Assembly: GCF_024171695.1 (NCBI RefSeq)
Contig: NZ_JAMTCF010000022.1
Coordinates: 1 to 64,000 of the forward strand
Length of the DNA: 64,000 bases
Reading direction: 5' to 3'
Origin: Actinosynnema pretiosum
GTDB taxonomy: Bacteria; Actinomycetota; Actinomycetes; Mycobacteriales; Pseudonocardiaceae
Shown here: in pieces, positions 52,276-60,020 of the stretch
Layout of the letters: each line of letters opens with the position of its first letter
Position numbering within the stretch: position 1 is the stretch's first letter
Translations under genes and position numbers: made by a program
Notes under the pieces: model-generated
What the model was told of the DNA's origin: nothing
Seen by the model: the letters and a program-made list of their open reading frames with translations, nothing else
Database searches by the model: none

Positions 52276-53451
52276 ATGTCAGCACCGCCCAAGCCCCCCG
52301 CGCCCCGCCGCAGCGCCCGGCGGCGGATCACCTTCGCCGCGGTGCTGATCGCGATCACCACGCTGCTGTTCGCCGTCCCCTGGTTCGGCCTGCTCGCGCC
52401 GAGCGCCCAGTGGCCGTGGCCGGTGACCGCCGTCGGCACGCTGGTGATCGGCGGCGCGTACGTGGCGCTCCCGCTGCTGATGGTCCGCTCGCTGGGCGCG
52501 AAGCGCAGCGACCGCGCCACCCGCGTCGCGCACCTGCTGCTCGGGCTGGTGTGGATCGCGTTCGCGTGGACCCTGGTGACCGACCTGCTGCGCCTGGCGC
52601 TGGCCGTGGCCGGGGTGGAGAACCCGTTGCGCGCCAGGGTGATCGCGGTGCTGCTGCTGGTCCTGGTCGTGGTGATCGCGGTCTGGGGCAACCGCCAGGC
52701 GATGCGCGTGCCGCCGGTGCGCCGCGCGGACGTCGTGCTCCCCCGGCTGGACCGCGCCTTCGACGGCCTGACCATCGCCGTCATCGCCGACACCCACTAC
52801 GGCGCGATCGACCGCTCGGCGTGGTCCAGGGGCCTGGTCGAGCGGGTCAACACGCTGGGAGCGGACGTGGTCGTGCACGCGGGCGACATCGCCGACGGCA
52901 CCGTCGAGCAGCGCCGCGACCAGTCCACCCCGCTCGGCGACGTGCAGGCCCCGCACCGGTTCTACGTCTCCGGCAACCACGAGTACCTGTCGAACGCGCA
53001 GGCCTGGCTGGAGCACCTGGCCGAGCTGGGCTGGACGAGCCTGCACAACCAGCACCGCGTGCTGGAGCGCGACGGCGCCCGCCTGGTGTTCGCGGGCGTG
53101 GACGACATCACCGCCGCGCACTCCGGCGAGCCCGGCCACCGCCAGGACCTGGCCGCCGCGCTGGACGGGGCTCCCGATGGCGCCCCGGTCGTGCTGCTCT
53201 CGCACCAGCCGAGCGAGATCACCAAGGCCGTCGCGGCGGGCGTCGACCTCCAGCTGTCCGGGCACACCCACGGCGGGCAGATCTGGCCGTTCCACCTCCT
53301 GGTGCGGTTGCAGCAGCCGGTGCTGTCCGGGCTGAGCAGGCACGGCGAGCGCACCCGGCTGTGGACCAGCAGGGGCGCCGGGTTCTGGGGGCCGCCGTTC
53401 CGCGTGTTCGCGCCGAACGAGGTCTCGCTGCTCACGTTGCGCGCGGCGTGA
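52276..53451 (+). CDS. Membrane-anchored metallophosphoesterase (YkuE-like)
   Basis: A 391-residue protein. Four hydrophobic helices in residues 15-140 (FAAVLIAITTLLFAVPWFGL, VIAVLLLVLVVVIAVWG) anchor it. The calcineurin-type catalytic domain follows with all metal-ligand blocks: IAVIADTHYG, VVVHAGDIADG, FYVSGNHEYLSN, VVLLSHQPSEI and LQLSGHTHGGQIWP. It should hydrolyse a phosphoester at the membrane; YkuE-type enzymes act on lipid-linked or lipid-A-like phosphoesters. ATG at 52276 has AGGAG 5 nt upstream and is preferred over the GTG one codon earlier. Its stop overlaps the GTG of the permease gene, so the two are coupled. Confidence 0.88.
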   Translation: MSAPPKPPAPRRSARRRITFAAVLIAITTLLFAVPWFGLLAPSAQWPWPVTAVGTLVIGGAYVALPLLMVRSLGAKRSDRATRVAHLLLGLVWIAFAWTLVTDLLRLALAVAGVENPLRARVIAVLLLVLVVVIAVWGNRQAMRVPPVRRADVVLPRLDRAFDGLTIAVIADTHYGAIDRSAWSRGLVERVNTLGADVVVHAGDIADGTVEQRRDQSTPLGDVQAPHRFYVSGNHEYLSNAQAWLEHLAELGWTSLHNQHRVLERDGARLVFAGVDDITAAHSGEPGHRQDLAAALDGAPDGAPVVLLSHQPSEITKAVAAGVDLQLSGHTHGGQIWPFHLLVRLQQPVLSGLSRHGERTRLWTSRGAGFWGPPFRVFAPNEVSLLTLRAA

Positions 53452-54593
53452 AGCCCGGCGACAAGGTCGCCGCGGGGGTGCTGCTGGCCGGGGTGGCGTG
53501 CGTGGCCACCGGCTGGCTCCCCGGCGACCAGGCGTGGGCGAGCCTGGCCCGCGTCGCGCCGCTGCTGCTGTTCCTGACCAGCGTCGTGGTGATCGCGGAG
53601 CTGGCGCGCGAGGCGCTGGTGTTCGACGTGGCCGCGACCGGCATGGCGATCGCGGCGCGCGGGCGGCCGTGGGCGCTGTTCGCGCTGTGCGTGCTGTTCG
53701 CGGCCACGCTCACCGCGCTGCTGAACCTGGACACCACCGCCGTGCTGCTCACCCCGGTGCTGCTGGCGCTGGTGGTGCGCACCGGCGTGCCGGGCCTGCC
53801 GCTGGCGATGGTGGCGGTGTGGCTGGCGAACACGGCGAGCCTGCTGCTGCCGGTGTCGAACCTGACGAACCTGCTGGCGGCGGACCGGATCGGGCTGACC
53901 GCGACCGGTTTCGCGGCCCGCATGTGGGCGCCGCAGCTGGCGTCGGTGCTGGTGACCGCCGCGGTGCTGTGGGCGCTGCACTGGCGGAAGGTGGAGCCGT
54001 ACCGGGTGCCGGAGCCGGTGCGCCCGCGCGACCGCAGGTTGTTCGGGGTGTCGCTGGCGGCGTGCCTGCTGTTCGCGGCGGCGATCCCGTTCGTGCACGA
54101 CGGGATCGCGTTCGTGGCGGCCGGGATCGCGCTGGCGCTGGTGGCGGCGTTCGCGGCGCTGGACCGCTCGGTGCTGCGGCCGTCGCTGGTGCCGTGGCGG
54201 CTGCTGGTGCTGGTCTCGGGCCTGTTCCTGCTGGTGCCCGCGCTGGTGCTGCACGGGGTGGGCGACGCGGTGAGCGCGCTGGTCGGCACCGGGCTGGCGC
54301 GGACGGCGGCGGTGTCGGCGGGGCTGGCGAACGCGCTGAACAACCTGCCCGCCTACACGGCGGTGGAGGCGGCGCTGCCGGGCGCGGACGCGGACCACCT
54401 GCTGGCGGTGCTGATCGGGGTGAACGCCGGGTCGGTGGCGCTGCCGTGGGCGTCGCTGGCGACGCTGATCTGCCTGGAGGCGTGCGCGCGGGCCGGGGTG
54501 CGGGTGCCGATGGCGCGGTTCGTGGCGTCGGGGGTGCTGGTGGCGGTGCTGACCGTGGCGGCGGCGACGGGGGCGCTGTGGCTGACGGGGTGA
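53448..54593 (+). CDS. ArsB/NhaD-type SLC13-like permease
   Basis: A 381-residue membrane protein with about eleven helices. Features of the ion transporter superfamily are FAATLTALLNLDTTAVLLTP (the TTAVLLTP re-entrant region), WLANTASLLLPVSNLTNLLA (first half hairpin with SNLTN) and a second copy in AGLANALNNLPAYTAVEAAL (NNLP). INAGSVALPWASLATLICLE-like VNAGSVALPWASLATL follows. ArsB, NhaD and arsenite/silicon permeases share this arrangement; the ion is not certain. It starts with GTG overlapping the phosphoesterase stop. The convergent pentapeptide gene ends 4 nt past its stop, with no terminator visible between them. Confidence 0.8.
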   Translation: MKPGDKVAAGVLLAGVACVATGWLPGDQAWASLARVAPLLLFLTSVVVIAELAREALVFDVAATGMAIAARGRPWALFALCVLFAATLTALLNLDTTAVLLTPVLLALVVRTGVPGLPLAMVAVWLANTASLLLPVSNLTNLLAADRIGLTATGFAARMWAPQLASVLVTAAVLWALHWRKVEPYRVPEPVRPRDRRLFGVSLAACLLFAAAIPFVHDGIAFVAAGIALALVAAFAALDRSVLRPSLVPWRLLVLVSGLFLLVPALVLHGVGDAVSALVGTGLARTAAVSAGLANALNNLPAYTAVEAALPGADADHLLAVLIGVNAGSVALPWASLATLICLEACARAGVRVPMARFVASGVLVAVLTVAAATGALWLTG

Positions 54594-54596
54594 GCG

Positions 54597-55520
54597 TCAG
54601 CCCCGGTGGGGTGCGGGCGCCCAGCCCTGCGGCCAGGCGCGCGGGCGGTCGCGCGCCGGGTCGGCCCGGACGTCCTCGGCGGTGGGCGGCCGGGCGAACG
54701 CGGCGGCGCTGAAGTCGACGCGGCCGAGGAACAGGCTCCGGTCGAACCAGGTCTCGCCGTCGAAGCGGGCCCGGTGGAAGAGCGCGGCCCCGGCGAAGGC
54801 GATGTCGCCGAACGAGGCGGTGCCCCCGAACCCGGTGGCCCGGAACAGGGCGAGTCCGGCGAACCGGGCGTCGTCGAACCGCGCGCCGCCGATGAACTGG
54901 GCCTGGGCGAAGGCGGCGGGGCCGTCGAAGTCCGCGCCGGTGAACTCGGCCTCGCCGTGGAAGGCGGCGCGGGTGAAGTCCGCGTTCCCGGTGAACGCGG
55001 TGCCCACGAACACCGCGCGCCCGGCGAGGACGGCCCCGGTGAAGCGGCTGTCGGCGAGGGTGGCGCCCTGGAAGGTGGAGCCGTCCTCGACGCGGCAGCC
55101 GGACAGGTCGAGGCCGGTCAGGGTGGTGTCCGCGAGGTCGAGGGGCAGGCCGGGCCAGTGGTCGGCCGGGCGGTCGGGGCGCAGGTGGCGGGCGAGGACG
55201 GCCTGGGCGGCGCGGTGGGTCCGCCCCTCGGCGTCGTTCGGGAACGGGGTGCGCAGCGCGTCGCAGAGCAGCGCGACGGCGGTGGCGCGGTGGTCTGGCT
55301 CGTCCTGGGCGAGCAGCTCCAACGCGCGGAGGGCGGCGTGGCGGGTGAGCGGTTCGGGGGCGGCGAGCCGGTCGACGGCGTCGGCGAGGCGGGCGCGGGC
55401 GTCCACCCGCCTGGCGTGGGCGAGCTCGGCCTCGCGCAGGGCCAGCTCGCGCTCGCGCAGCTCCAGCTCGCGGTGGTGGCGGTCCGGCGGGCGGGGCGCG
55501 GTCACGGGGAGCTGGGGCAC
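54597..55520 (-). CDS. Pentapeptide-repeat protein with N-terminal coiled coil
   Basis: A 307-residue protein. Residues 12-55 form a charged coiled coil (RHHRELELRERELALREAEL). A helical region (ADAVDRLAAPEPLTRHAALR, ALELLAQDEPDHRATAVALL) follows. From about residue 130 there are over twenty pentapeptide units on the A(D/N)(L/F)xx theme, such as FTGNADFTRAAFHGEAEFTG and ARFDDARFAGLALFRATGFG, forming a right-handed quadrilateral beta-helix. The GTG at 55520 follows GACAAT by 6 nt, without a Shine-Dalgarno. The function is not known; actinobacterial proteins of this kind are often linked to membranes or to DNA-mimicry, and neither can be shown here. Confidence 0.82.
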   Translation of the reverse strand: MPQLPVTAPRPPDRHHRELELRERELALREAELAHARRVDARARLADAVDRLAAPEPLTRHAALRALELLAQDEPDHRATAVALLCDALRTPFPNDAEGRTHRAAQAVLARHLRPDRPADHWPGLPLDLADTTLTGLDLSGCRVEDGSTFQGATLADSRFTGAVLAGRAVFVGTAFTGNADFTRAAFHGEAEFTGADFDGPAAFAQAQFIGGARFDDARFAGLALFRATGFGGTASFGDIAFAGAALFHRARFDGETWFDRSLFLGRVDFSAAAFARPPTAEDVRADPARDRPRAWPQGWAPAPHRG

Positions 55521-55594
55521 CGCTGGATTGTCCGGGGTCGGCGAGAGCAGTCGATCACCGGCGCGTCCGGCCGCCGGTGCGCTTTACTGCCCGC

Positions 55595-56428
55595 ATGTCG
55601 CGTGACGCGGGTGGGGCTTTGCGGATCGGCGGGAAGGTCGTGGCCTTCCTGGGGTTGAGCGCTGCGGCGGTGCTGCTGTCCGCGCTGGTGACCGGGGTGC
55701 TCGTGCCGGTGGAGGACGGGCAGCCGTGGCCGGTGGTGGCGGTCGCGGCGGGGTTGGTGCTGCTGGCGACGCGGTGGTTCGAGGGGGCCTGGCGCGGGCT
55801 CGGGCCCGGTCGGTGGTTCGGGCCGGGGTTGCTGCTGGGGGTCGCGGCGGTCGGCCTGCTGGCGTGGGGGCTGATGCTCGACGGGGTGCTGCGCTGGACG
55901 CCGAACGCCGGGTTCACCGCGCCGCTGGCGCTGACCGGCACCGCGTACTTCTGCTTCGCGGTGCTGCTGGAGGAGCTGGTGTTCCGGGGGTACGCGCTGC
56001 GCCGCCTGGCCGAGGTGTGGGGGCCGAAGGTCGCGGTGGGCGGGTTGGCGGTGCTGTTCGGCGGCTACCACCTGCTGGTGCTGGGCGCGGCGCCCTCGGT
56101 GAAGTCCGGCGGGTTCGGCGAGCTGCTGTGGACGGCGGCGGGTCCGGCGATCGGGGCGGTGGTGTTCGGCGTGGCCGCGCTGCGCACGGGCGGGATCGCG
56201 CTGCCGGTGGGGCTGCACCTGGGGTGGAACTGGGCGCAGTGGCAGTTCTTCGCGTTCCCGACCGACGACAACCCGGTGGGCCGGTGGACGCCGCTGGTGA
56301 CGCCGGGCGTGGACCCGGTGGTGTTCAAGGTCGGGTACGTCGTGGTGATGGCGCTGGTGCTGGGCGCGGTGCTGCTGGTGACGCGCCGCCGCGAGCCGCG
56401 GGGCCGGGCGGTGGCGCTGCCCGCGTGA
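55595..56428 (+). CDS. CPBP-family intramembrane metalloprotease
   Basis: A 277-residue membrane protein of the same family as the one at 11827-12549 but only distantly similar. Motif 1 is FAVLLEELVFRGYALRRLAE; the second motif supplies the His in FGGYHLLVLGAAP; the third is LPVGLHLGWNWAQWQFF. Seven or eight helices surround these. It is slightly longer because of an insert of about 25 residues between motifs 2 and 3. The ATG at 55595 follows TTTACT by 6 nt without a ribosome site, indicating a leaderless mRNA. It is divergent from the pentapeptide-repeat gene and is followed after 38 bp by the DJ-1/PfpI gene, which has its own promoter. Confidence 0.85.
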   Translation: MSRDAGGALRIGGKVVAFLGLSAAAVLLSALVTGVLVPVEDGQPWPVVAVAAGLVLLATRWFEGAWRGLGPGRWFGPGLLLGVAAVGLLAWGLMLDGVLRWTPNAGFTAPLALTGTAYFCFAVLLEELVFRGYALRRLAEVWGPKVAVGGLAVLFGGYHLLVLGAAPSVKSGGFGELLWTAAGPAIGAVVFGVAALRTGGIALPVGLHLGWNWAQWQFFAFPTDDNPVGRWTPLVTPGVDPVVFKVGYVVVMALVLGAVLLVTRRREPRGRAVALPA

Positions 56429-56465
56429 TGACCCGCGTGATCGCTCGCGGGTGGACACTGGCGGG

Positions 56466-57155
56466 GTGACCCGCTTCCTGTGCCTGCTGTTCCCGAACGT
56501 CACCCAGCTCGACCTGACCGGTCCCGCGCAGGTGTTCTCCCGCCTGCCGGGCGCGGAGGTCGAGCTGGCCTGGCACGACCTGTCCCCGGTCCCCACCGAC
56601 GCGGGGTTCTCGATCGTGCCGACCACGACGCTGGCCGACGCCGGGCAGGCGGACGTGCTGTTCGTGCCCGGCGGGCAGGGCGCGTTCGAGCTGTTCGAGG
56701 ACGAGGTGGCGCTGGAGTTCCTGCGCCGCCAGGCTGCGGGGGCGCGGTTCGTGACGAGCGTGTGCACCGGCTCGTTCACCCTCGCGGCGGCCGGGCTGCT
56801 GACCGGCAGGCGCGCGACGAGCCACTGGGGCTCGCTGCCGCTGCTGGCCGGGCTGGGCGCGGTGCCGGTGGCGGAGCGGGTGGTGCGGGACGGGAACATC
56901 GTGACCGGGGCCGGGGTGTCGAGCGGGGTGGACTTCGCGCTGTCGCTGGCCGCCGAGCTGTTCGGCGACGCGGAGGCGAAGCGGGTGCAGCTGATGATCG
57001 AGTACGACCCGAGGCCCCCGTTCGACGCGGGCGGCCCGACCCGCCCGGACGTGGACCCCGACGAGGTCGCGGCGATCACGGCCCGGCTGGCGGCGGCGCG
57101 CGGGCCGCTGGTGGCGCGGGCGGCGGAACGGCTGCGGCTTGACAGCCGGAGCTAA
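56466..57155 (+). CDS. DJ-1/PfpI-family protein, isonitrile hydratase-like
   Basis: A 229-residue DJ-1/PfpI protein. The nucleophile elbow is FVTSVCTGSFTLAAAGLLTG, with the Cys, preceded by VLFVPGGQGAFELFED. The opening CLLFPNVTQLDLTGPAQVFS and the block ATSHWGSLPLLAGLGA match isonitrile hydratase-type members and the N-terminal part of AraC-like GATase regulators. No HTH follows, so it is the enzyme-only form. It may hydrate isonitriles or act on small electrophiles. GTG at 56466 follows GACACT by 6 nt. Its 3' end contains the -35 of the next gene's promoter, so it and the TetR gene are transcriptionally interlocked. Confidence 0.82.
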   Translation: MTRFLCLLFPNVTQLDLTGPAQVFSRLPGAEVELAWHDLSPVPTDAGFSIVPTTTLADAGQADVLFVPGGQGAFELFEDEVALEFLRRQAAGARFVTSVCTGSFTLAAAGLLTGRRATSHWGSLPLLAGLGAVPVAERVVRDGNIVTGAGVSSGVDFALSLAAELFGDAEAKRVQLMIEYDPRPPFDAGGPTRPDVDPDEVAAITARLAAARGPLVARAAERLRLDSRS

Positions 57156-57167
57156 TAAACTTAGCTT
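57139..57167 (+). promoter_or_regulatory. Consensus promoter of the downstream TetR gene
   Basis: TTGACA (57139-57144), 17-bp spacer, TAGCTT (57162-57167). The -35 matches the housekeeping consensus fully and lies in the last codons of the DJ-1/PfpI gene. Confidence 0.7.
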
Positions 57168-57186
57168 GAGGGCTACTACTGTTAGC
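57151..57186. promoter_or_regulatory. Two TetR operators 21 bp apart
   Basis: GCTAATAAACTTAGC (57151-57165) is an inverted repeat (GCTAA/TTAGC). GCTACTACTGTTAGC (57172-57186) is a second, imperfect copy of the same length. They are centred 21 bp apart, two helical turns, and the first overlaps the -10. This should give autorepression by the TetR protein. Confidence 0.6.
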
Positions 57187-57227
57187 TTGGAGGTCGTGGG
57201 TGCGCGGTGTCGAGCGGGAGGTAGCCC

Positions 57228-57779
57228 GTGGCTAGGGCGGCGCTGTCGGCGGAGGCGGTGGTGGACATCGCGCTGCGCCTGGTCGACGAGGAGGGCGCGG
57301 GCGCGCTGACGCTGGCGGCGGTGGCGTCGCGGGCGGGGGTGGCGACGCCGTCGCTGTACAAGCACGTGCGCAACCTCGCGGACCTGCGGGCGCTGATGTC
57401 GGCGCGGATCGCGACCGAGCTGTCCGACCGCATCGGCGACGCCGCGCTGGGCCGCTCGGCCGACGAGGCGGTGCGCGCCCTGATGCTCGCGTGGCGCGAC
57501 TACGCGAAGGAGCACCCGCACCGCTACTCCGCGATGCTCCAGAGCTCGCAGCCGCTGGTGGACCAGGCGGCGAAGCGGCTGGTGGAGATCCTGCTGGGGG
57601 CGATGCGGGCGTACGGGATGGACGAGGTCCGGGCGGTGCACGCGGTGCGCTGCCTGCGCGCGGCGGTGCACGGGTGGGCGGTGCTGGAGGCGCAGAACGC
57701 GTTCCAGTGGCCGGAGGAGCTGGACGAGAGCTACGAGCTGCTGGTGCGGATGGTGACGGGCGGGTTGCGGGAGGGGTGA
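57228..57779 (+). CDS. TetR-family regulator, WHG-domain type
   Basis: A 183-residue TetR protein. The helix-turn-helix is in residues 5-55 (AEAVVDIALRLVDEEGAGAL, LAAVASRAGVATPSLYKHVR). The C-terminal domain is the WHG/TetR_C_33 type, recognised by AWRDYAKEHPHRYSAMLQ, RCLRAAVHGWAVLEAQNAFQ and W. Such proteins usually control a neighbouring oxidoreductase or transporter. The GTG has GGAGG 7 nt upstream, unlike many genes here. It is likely autoregulated through the two GCTAA/TTAGC sites. The P450 gene lies downstream on the opposite strand, separated by a hairpin, so it is not an obvious target. Confidence 0.85.
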   Translation: MARAALSAEAVVDIALRLVDEEGAGALTLAAVASRAGVATPSLYKHVRNLADLRALMSARIATELSDRIGDAALGRSADEAVRALMLAWRDYAKEHPHRYSAMLQSSQPLVDQAAKRLVEILLGAMRAYGMDEVRAVHAVRCLRAAVHGWAVLEAQNAFQWPEELDESYELLVRMVTGGLREG

Positions 57780-57802
57780 GCGCCCCGCCGGGCGAGGCGC
57801 TC
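57778..57802. terminator. Hairpin between convergent TetR and P450 genes
   Basis: A 7-bp inverted repeat (GAGCGCC and GGCGCTC; arms 57778-57784 and 57796-57802, 11-nt loop) overlaps the TetR stop codon and lies 6 bp from the P450 stop. Confidence 0.55.
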
Positions 57803-57807
57803 CCGCC

Positions 57808-59040
57808 TCACCCGGCCGTCGTCCCCCAGGTCACCGGCAGCGCGTGCACCCCGTAGACGTTCATGTCCGTCTTCAGCGGCACCTCCCCCGCCGGGACCGC
57901 CAGCGCCAGGTCCGGGAACCGCCGCAGCAGCCCCGCGAAGCTCGCCCGCATCTCCACCCGCGCCAGCTGCTGCCCCAGGCACTGGTGCACCCCGTGCCCG
58001 AACGCCACCAGCCCGCGCGCGTCGCGCCGCACGTCCAGCGCGCCCGCGTCCTCGAACGCCTCGGGGTCGTGGTTGGCCGCCAGCAGCGACAGCACCACCG
58101 TCGACCCGGCCGGGATCAGCTCGCCGTGCAGCTCCAGGTCCTCGGTGGCGTACCGGTAGAACAGGTCGCCCACGGACAGGTACCGGGTCAGCTCCTCCAC
58201 CGCCCCGCCCAGCAGCCCCGGCTCGGCGCGCAGCGCGGCCAGCTGCTCGGGGTGCTCCAGCAGCGCGAACGTGCCCAGCGCGACCATGTTCGCGGTCGTC
58301 TCGTGCCCGGCGAGCAGCAGCAGGAACGCGCACCCGGTCAGCTCCTCGACGGTCAGGGCCTCGTGCCGCGCCAGGTCCGACAGCACGTCCTCGCCGGGCT
58401 CGGCGCGCTTGCTCGCGACCAGCCCGGCCAGGTACCCGGTGAGCGCCCCGTACGCCGCCGCCTTCTCCGCCAGCTCGACGTCCTTGACCATGAACCGCGC
58501 GGTGTTGGCCTGGAACACCTCCCGGTCCGCGTACGGCACGCCGAGCAGCTCGCAGATCACCAGCGACGGCACCGGCAGCGCGAACTCCCGCACCAGGTCG
58601 ACCGGCGGGGTGAGCGCGGCCATCGCGGTCAGGCGCTCCTCCACGATCTGCGCGACGCGCTCCTCCAGCGCCCGCATCCGCTTGACCGTGAACGCCCCGG
58701 TCAGCTTGCGCCTGAGCCGGGTGTGGTCCGGCGGGTCCGTGGCCACGAACAGGCCAGGCACCTGCGGCGACGGCTCGGTCGCGGGCGGCATCCCCGGCGT
58801 CGGGTACGGCACGTGCAGCACGCCGAGGTCGAGCCGGGAGCTGAACCGGGTGTCGGCGAGCACCTGCCGGACGGCGGCGTGGCCGGTGACGAGCCAGCCG
58901 ACGTGGCCGTCGGGGAACACCAGCGGGCACACCGGGCGGCGGGCGCGCAGGTCGGCGACGAACGTGGTCGGGGCGAACGGGCCCGCGTCGCGCTCCTGCG
59001 GGAGGCCGTCGGGGATCGGGACGGGCGAGGTTAAGTCCAT
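57808..59040 (-). CDS. Cytochrome P450
   Basis: A 410-residue soluble class I P450. The I-helix oxygen-activation motif is LLLAGHETTANMVALGTFAL, the K-helix ExxR is in AVEELTRYLSVGD, and the haem loop is VAFGHGVHQCLGQQLARVEM with the Cys ligand. The C-helix WxxxR is replaced by DPPDHTRLRRKLTGAFT, as in CYP105/107-type actinomycete enzymes. It needs a ferredoxin and reductase, which are not encoded nearby. Likely roles are tailoring of a natural product or breakdown of a xenobiotic. ATG at 59040; a frame extension upstream lacks support. The 44-bp nested palindrome upstream suggests tight regulation. Confidence 0.9.
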   Translation of the reverse strand: MDLTSPVPIPDGLPQERDAGPFAPTTFVADLRARRPVCPLVFPDGHVGWLVTGHAAVRQVLADTRFSSRLDLGVLHVPYPTPGMPPATEPSPQVPGLFVATDPPDHTRLRRKLTGAFTVKRMRALEERVAQIVEERLTAMAALTPPVDLVREFALPVPSLVICELLGVPYADREVFQANTARFMVKDVELAEKAAAYGALTGYLAGLVASKRAEPGEDVLSDLARHEALTVEELTGCAFLLLLAGHETTANMVALGTFALLEHPEQLAALRAEPGLLGGAVEELTRYLSVGDLFYRYATEDLELHGELIPAGSTVVLSLLAANHDPEAFEDAGALDVRRDARGLVAFGHGVHQCLGQQLARVEMRASFAGLLRRFPDLALAVPAGEVPLKTDMNVYGVHALPVTWGTTAG

Positions 59041-59059
59041 GACGCCATCGTGGCACGAA

Positions 59060-59103
59060 TCTGGCACCAATACGAGCCACTTTGGCTCAATTCAGGTGCC
59101 AGA
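59060..59103. promoter_or_regulatory. Nested palindrome upstream of the P450 gene
   Basis: Outer 9-bp arms TCTGGCACC (59060-59068) and GGTGCCAGA (59095-59103) and an inner inverted repeat GAGCC-ACTTT-GGCTC (59074-59088) share the same centre near 59081. It lies 20 bp before the P450 ATG and just after the DapA-like stop at 59121, so it is a likely operator, or less likely a terminator. Confidence 0.6.
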
Positions 59104-59120
59104 TCCGCGTCGAGGCCTGG

Positions 59121-60020
59121 TCAGCGGTCCAGGCCGAGGTCCGCCACGACACGGACCACCCGCGCCCGCTGCGCCTCGTCGAGCCCTCGCACCGGCAGCG
59201 GCAGGCAGTCGCGCGGCACGAGCCCGAGGTGCTCCGCGATCGCCGCGATCACGCGCACGCTCCCGCCGTGCTCGGCGAACAGCCCCCACAGCGGCGCCAA
59301 CCGCTCCGACTCCGCCACCGCCTCCTCCGCGCGCCCGGCGAGCGCCGCGCGCGTCACCCGCAGCGCGGGGTCGGGCAGGGTGCCCGCGACGGCCGAGTAC
59401 CAGGCGTCGCACCCCGCGTTCAGCCCGGCCGCCCCGAAGGCGTCGCCCGAGATCCCGATGGTGACGTGCTCGGGGATCGCGGCGCGGATCTCCCGGACGC
59501 GCGCCGGGTGGCCGGAACCGCCGGGGATCTTGATCGAGGCGATCCCCGGCAGTCCGGCGATCCGGCCGTAGAGCGCGGTGGTGAACGCGAAGTGCGTGGT
59601 GCCGGGGTTGTCGTAGACCACCACCGGCAGGTCCACCCCCTCGGTGACCAGCCGGAACAGCTCGAACACCTCGTCGTCACCGAGCGGCTGGTAGGTCATC
59701 GGGGCCAGCAGCACCCCGGCGGCCCCGGCGTCCTCGGCGGCGCGCGCGTTCGCCAGCGCCCGCGAGGCCCGCAGCGCGCCGACGCCGACGAGCACCGGCA
59801 CGTCCCCCGCGTGCCGCACGGCCAGGCGCGCGACGCGGGCGCGCTCCTCGGCGGTGAGGTAGGCCCCGGACCCGGTGGAGCCGAGCGCGGTGATCGAGTC
59901 CACGCCGGACGCGGCCAGCCGCTCGACCAGGCCGCAGAACGCGCCCTCGTCCACGGCGTCGCCCGCGAACGGGGTCAGCGGGAACGCCCCGAGCCCGGTG
60001 AACGCGCTCCCCGGCGTCAC
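59121..60020 (-). CDS. Dihydrodipicolinate synthase-family aldolase/lyase
   Basis: A 299-residue TIM-barrel Schiff-base enzyme of the DapA/N-acetylneuraminate lyase family. The pyruvate-binding motif is ITALGSTGSGAYLTAEERAR (GxxGS/T form). The catalytic Tyr is in LPVVVYDNPGTTHFAFTT and the Schiff-base Lys in GIASIKIPGGSGHPARVREI. True DapA normally has additional Arg and Thr residues for aspartate semialdehyde, so this is probably a catabolic or accessory pyruvate aldolase. The GTG start overlaps the stop of the B3/B4 gene, so the two are coupled. Confidence 0.85.
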   Translation of the reverse strand: MTPGSAFTGLGAFPLTPFAGDAVDEGAFCGLVERLAASGVDSITALGSTGSGAYLTAEERARVARLAVRHAGDVPVLVGVGALRASRALANARAAEDAGAAGVLLAPMTYQPLGDDEVFELFRLVTEGVDLPVVVYDNPGTTHFAFTTALYGRIAGLPGIASIKIPGGSGHPARVREIRAAIPEHVTIGISGDAFGAAGLNAGCDAWYSAVAGTLPDPALRVTRAALAGRAEEAVAESERLAPLWGLFAEHGGSVRVIAAIAEHLGLVPRDCLPLPVRGLDEAQRARVVRVVADLGLDR

